Assembly: GCA_030145015.1 (NCBI GenBank)
Contig: JAQYWI010000217.1
Coordinates: 1 to 8,398, forward strand
Direction of reading: 5' to 3'
Source: Desulfobacterales bacterium
GTDB taxonomy: Bacteria > Desulfobacterota > Desulfobacteria > Desulfobacterales > JAHEIW01
DNA: 8,398 nt
Position numbers and translations under genes: made by a program. A model generated the notes under the pieces. That model was not told where the DNA came from. It saw only the letters and a list, made by a program, of their open reading frames with translations, and did no database searches. Shown here piece after piece: positions 6,545-8,398 of this stretch (within the stretch, counting starts at the first letter, position 1; each line of letters begins with the position of its first letter).

Positions 6545-6573
6545 TTGATAAAATAGATCCGTGTTCTTTAAAT
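6545..6573 (+). promoter_or_regulatory. Possible sigma-70-type promoter of the dehydrogenase gene
   Basis: TTGATA (6545-6550) and TTAAAT (6568-6573) are separated by 17 bp. They match the consensus -35 at five of six and the -10 at four of six positions. Transcription would start near 6580, about 34 nt before ATG 6614. The region is AT-rich, so chance matches are likely. Confidence 0.28.
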
Positions 6574-6613
6574 TACATGCGGGGCGTAACACTAGAAATT
6601 TGGAGGTTTAAAA

Positions 6614-7744
6614 ATGCAACAAAAAGCGCAACCTAAATCGTATCCGATTCCGGCAACAATGCAGGCCTGGGTTCTGGGCGGACCCCAGGAACTATCTTTA
6701 ACGCAAAAGCCCGTACCCGCGCCCGGCCTGGCTGAAGCTTTGGTCCGCGTTGATGCCGTTGCCATCTGCGGTACGGATTTGGAAATTCTCCACCACGGCT
6801 TACCTGCGATGATCGAGGGCGAGCTGCCCTTTAACAAAAATTTTACACCGGGCCATGAATACATGGGCACGATCGTAAAATTGGGCGAAGGGGTTGATGA
6901 ATTCAGTATCGGTGATCGCGTGACCGTTGAAATTCACGCCGGCTGCGGGCGCTGCGAGCGTTGCCGGGAAGGGATGTACACCTCCTGCTTAAACTACGGC
7001 ATGAATTATGGGGAGCGTAGAAAAGGCCACCGCGCCAATGGATTTACAACCGACGGCGCATTTGCCGAATATGCCGTCAATCATATCAATACACTGGTGC
7101 ACGTTCCGGACCAAATGAGTGACGAAGAGGCCACTCTGGTCGTCACCGCCGGAACCGCAATGTACGGACTGGATGCGTTGGGGGGATTGATTGCCGGAAA
7201 ACGGCTTGCGGTAACCGGACCGGGACCCATCGGGCTCATGGGGGTTGCCGTCGGCAAGGCCCTGGGCGCAGAACCCGTGATTCTGACCGGCACGCGTGAT
7301 GCGCGTCTGGATCTCGGGAAAAAACTGGGAGCCGATCACGTGGTGAATGTCCGCAATGAAGATGCGGTTGAAGCTGTTCAGCGGATTACAGGGGGACAGG
7401 GCGTACATTACGTACTCGAATGTTCCGGAGCTTCCAATGCCTTAAACGAAGCTGCAAAAATGGTCAACAGGGGAGGGCGGATTTGTCTGGCAGCCTTTCC
7501 GCTTGAGCCGGTTCCGGTGGATGTTGCCCATCTGGTTCGCAATAATATTTACGTTTTCGGTATTCGCGGGGAAGGCCGCAGTGCCACCCACCGCGCCATG
7601 GCCCTGATGACCCAACGTAAATTTGACGCAACCATCATCCACACCCATACGTTTCCTTTTAAGGACTTGCCGACCGCCATAAAATATCAGCGCGAACGGA
7701 TCGAGGATGCCATTAAAGTCGTTTTGAAAATGAGAGACGCGTAG
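6614..7744 (+). CDS. Zinc-dependent alcohol/polyol dehydrogenase (MDR family)
   Basis: This 376-residue protein is a medium-chain dehydrogenase/reductase with both zinc sites. Catalytic zinc residues are C52 in AICGTD and H81-E82 in PGHEYMG. Structural zinc is bound by C111, C114, C117 and C125 in the CGRCERCREGMYTSC stretch. The nucleotide-binding Rossmann motif is GPGPIG (202-207). The second Rossmann strand ends TGTRDAR (225-231), with no acidic residue where NAD-specific enzymes usually have D or E and with R228 nearby, so NADP(H) use is plausible. The family oxidises alcohols, polyols or hydroxy acids in the cytoplasm; the closest general type is sorbitol/threonine dehydrogenase-like. 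GGAGG (6602-6606) precedes ATG 6614 by 7 nt. It is 278 bp from tctA and may be transcribed separately, but orientation and context suggest it belongs to the same pathway. Substrate unknown. Confidence 0.9.
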   Translation: MQQKAQPKSYPIPATMQAWVLGGPQELSLTQKPVPAPGLAEALVRVDAVAICGTDLEILHHGLPAMIEGELPFNKNFTPGHEYMGTIVKLGEGVDEFSIGDRVTVEIHAGCGRCERCREGMYTSCLNYGMNYGERRKGHRANGFTTDGAFAEYAVNHINTLVHVPDQMSDEEATLVVTAGTAMYGLDALGGLIAGKRLAVTGPGPIGLMGVAVGKALGAEPVILTGTRDARLDLGKKLGADHVVNVRNEDAVEAVQRITGGQGVHYVLECSGASNALNEAAKMVNRGGRICLAAFPLEPVPVDVAHLVRNNIYVFGIRGEGRSATHRAMALMTQRKFDATIIHTHTFPFKDLPTAIKYQRERIEDAIKVVLKMRDA

Positions 7745-7777
7745 GCTGCTGATTCCATCTTTATTGAACCCTTTTCT

Positions 7778-7802
7778 ATACCCCATCCGCTTGCGGCGGG
7801 GT
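7778..7802 (+). repeat. Hairpin repeat, copy 1 (CCGCTTGCGG core), possible terminator of the dehydrogenase gene
   Basis: The 25-nt sequence begins ATACCCC and contains CCGCTTGCGG, then CGGGGT. CCCC 7781-7784 pairs with GGGG 7798-7801, and CCGC 7787-7790 with GCGG 7793-7796. Only three T follow, so termination would be weak. It stands 33 nt after the dehydrogenase stop. A near-identical copy lies at 7874-7897. Confidence 0.6.
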
Positions 7803-7813
7803 TTCCGCTGGTT

Positions 7814-7834
7814 CCCTCTCCCTGAGGGAGAGGG
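7814..7834. repeat. CCCTCTCCCT palindrome (widespread interspersed repeat)
   Basis: CCCTCTCCCT (7814-7823) and AGGGAGAGGG (7825-7834) are perfect reverse complements around a single G. On the minus strand the surroundings read CCCTAACCCTCTCCC and translate to the LTLTLSLRERE-type peptide often seen as spurious ORFs in proteobacterial genomes. The inner stem of the element at 2257-2277 is of the same C/T-G/A kind. Confidence 0.7.
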
Positions 7835-7873
7835 TTAGGGTCAGGGGGAATATAATAGGATAATTCCTTTTAC

Positions 7874-7897
7874 ATACCCGACCGCTTGCGGCGGGGT
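7874..7897 (+). repeat. Hairpin repeat, copy 2 (CCGCTTGCGG core)
   Basis: The 24-nt sequence ATACCCG followed by ACCGCTTGCGGCGGGGT matches copy 1 at 7778-7802 apart from one missing base and two substitutions in the left arm. ACCC 7876-7879 pairs with GGGT 7894-7897, and CCGC 7882-7885 with GCGG 7888-7891. It sits between the convergent dehydrogenase and URO-D-family genes. Confidence 0.6.
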
Positions 7898-7949
7898 GGT
7901 TAATATCTAGCGGGCATAGACCTGCAAGGGCTTTCTGTGTGCGAATCCG

Positions 7950-8020
7950 CCATGCCGGCCCTGTTGAATGTTGCCCTGCAACCCCATCGCAGATGGGATT
8001 CAACCGGGGAGCCGGCATGG
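7950..8020. repeat. 71-nt nested palindrome folding as a perfect three-way junction
   Basis: Four stems can be drawn. The outer stem is CCATGCCGGC (7950-7959) with 8011-8020, 10 bp. The second is GTTGAAT (7963-7969) with ATTCAAC (7998-8004). Inside it are two hairpins: GTTGC (7970-7974) with GCAAC (7978-7982), loop CCT, and CCCATC (7983-7988) with GATGGG (7992-7997), loop GCA. The second stem and both hairpins abut with no unpaired base at the junction. Only the loops and a small asymmetric internal loop (7960-7962 against 8005-8010) are unpaired. It has no coding signal and lies in the convergent intergenic region. Function unknown; it may be a repeat/transposon-derived palindrome or a structured RNA. 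Confidence 0.6.
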
Positions 8021-8050
8021 GCGTCTTCCCCTATTCACTAATCAAGATGT

Positions 8051-8083
8051 GACCCCATTCTGTGGACCCCATTCTGTGACCCC
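8051..8083. repeat. Tandem GACCCCATTCTGTG repeat
   Basis: GACCCCATTCTGTG occurs at 8051-8064 and 8065-8078, followed by a partial third unit (ACCCC, 8079-8083). It lies just beyond the end of the minus-strand URO-D-family gene. On the minus strand it begins the string GGGGTCACATCTTGATTA, which resembles ends of small REP-associated transposase elements. That link is a weak inference. Confidence 0.6.
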
Positions 8084-8093
8084 TCACCCCTTC

Positions 8094-8398
8094 TCAACCG
8101 GATAGAATGAATTTTTTAGCGACTCGAAAGATTGCTGCCATATTTTCAGGCGGTGTGTCTCTTGGTGAGGTACAATCGGCTCCCAGGATATATCGTCCGC
8201 CTTTACCCGCCCGCTGAGCACACTCAAGGGCTTGACGTTCCACCTCCCGGGGTGTTCCCCGTAACAGGGTTTCTACAACAGGGACATTCCCCATAATCGC
8301 CCCGCGGTCACCGCAGATTCTTTTTGCCTCCGGGAGATCAAAATGTCTGGAGAGATAATAGATATCGGCACCCAGCTCGAAGACTTTTTCTACCCGGC
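8094..8398 (-). CDS. Uroporphyrinogen decarboxylase-family protein, C-terminal part (5' end outside window)
   Basis: On the minus strand a frame is open from the window edge (first full codon at 8396) to TGA 8096-8094, giving about 100 C-terminal residues. The first internal ATG (8294) is not the start, because the frame continues upstream with family-like sequence (FELGADIYYLSRHFDLPEAK). The pattern GDRGAIMGNVP, then LLRGTPREVE, then GGRYILGADCTSPRDTPPEN matches the last strands of the URO-D/HemE-like barrel. That barrel is shared by haem-pathway decarboxylases and corrinoid-dependent methyltransferases such as MtaA. The ILGADCTSPRDTP ending and the anaerobe-type context favour the methyltransferase-like branch over true HemE, but the N-terminal half is needed to decide. 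The gene is convergent with the dehydrogenase and so probably belongs to a different transcription unit. Confidence 0.8.
   Translation of the reverse strand, partial: RVEKVFELGADIYYLSRHFDLPEAKRICGDRGAIMGNVPVVETLLRGTPREVERQALECAQRAGKGGRYILGADCTSPRDTPPENMAAIFRVAKKFILSG

Noticed and set aside
6989..7408. 139-codon minus-strand ORF inside the dehydrogenase
   Set aside because: It overlaps the Rossmann domain of a clearly recognised enzyme and has no independent coding evidence.
7963..8004. Integron attC site, because GTTGAAT and ATTCAAC fit GTTRRRY and RYYYAAC
   Set aside because: The order is reversed relative to attC (RYYYAAC should come first), there are extra nested hairpins, and there is no integrase or gene cassette.
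7776..8018. Minus-strand 80-codon ORF
   Set aside because: It runs through the palindromic repeats and translates to the LTLTLSLRERE-type repeat peptide, with no ribosome-binding site. It is repeat-derived.

Overview
The window looks like part of a bacterial chromosome of moderate GC. It is most likely from a Desulfobacterota-type (deltaproteobacterial) anaerobe. That is an inference from three things: a tripartite tricarboxylate transporter (TTT) cluster beside enzymes of small-acid or sugar metabolism, a URO-D/corrinoid-methyltransferase-type gene, and intergenic repeats of a kind common in that group. No ribosomal or tRNA marker fixes the taxonomy.

Layout. Eight genes lie on the + strand and one, running off the right edge, on the - strand. 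In order: the 3' end of a creatininase-family amidohydrolase (1-273); a UPF0261/Tm-1-like ATP-binding protein (339-1562); a class II aldolase (1571-2164); a sugar phosphate isomerase/epimerase-type TIM barrel (2340-3260); the TTT genes for the periplasmic binding protein TctC (3330-4292), small membrane subunit TctB (4363-4818) and large membrane subunit TctA (4833-6335); a zinc-dependent MDR alcohol/polyol dehydrogenase (6614-7744); and, convergent with it, the C-terminal end of a uroporphyrinogen-decarboxylase-family protein (8094-8398, - strand). Spacing suggests one transcription unit from the amidohydrolase to tctA. The dehydrogenase has a 278-bp leader, a strong Shine-Dalgarno and perhaps its own promoter.

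How the genes may work together. TctC would capture a carboxylated compound and TctAB import it. The dehydrogenase, isomerase, aldolase and amidohydrolase would then interconvert and cleave it. No sugar-acid kinase is visible, and the only ATP-binding protein in view is the UPF0261 protein. The pathway and substrate cannot be named from sequence alone.

Intergenic regions hold most of the unexplained structure: a 14-bp hairpin before the UPF0261 gene with its T-tract on the minus strand; a 79-bp element with perfect 16-bp terminal inverted repeats flanked by TAAG direct repeats; a strong hairpin between tctC and tctB; a 145-bp AT-rich imperfect inverted repeat upstream of the dehydrogenase; and a mosaic of repeats between the convergent genes, including a 71-nt sequence that folds into a three-way junction with no unpaired bases at the junction. 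I see no CRISPR array, defence system, phage gene, rRNA or tRNA. The most unusual protein feature is the loss of an expected active-site glutamate in the isomerase-like protein.
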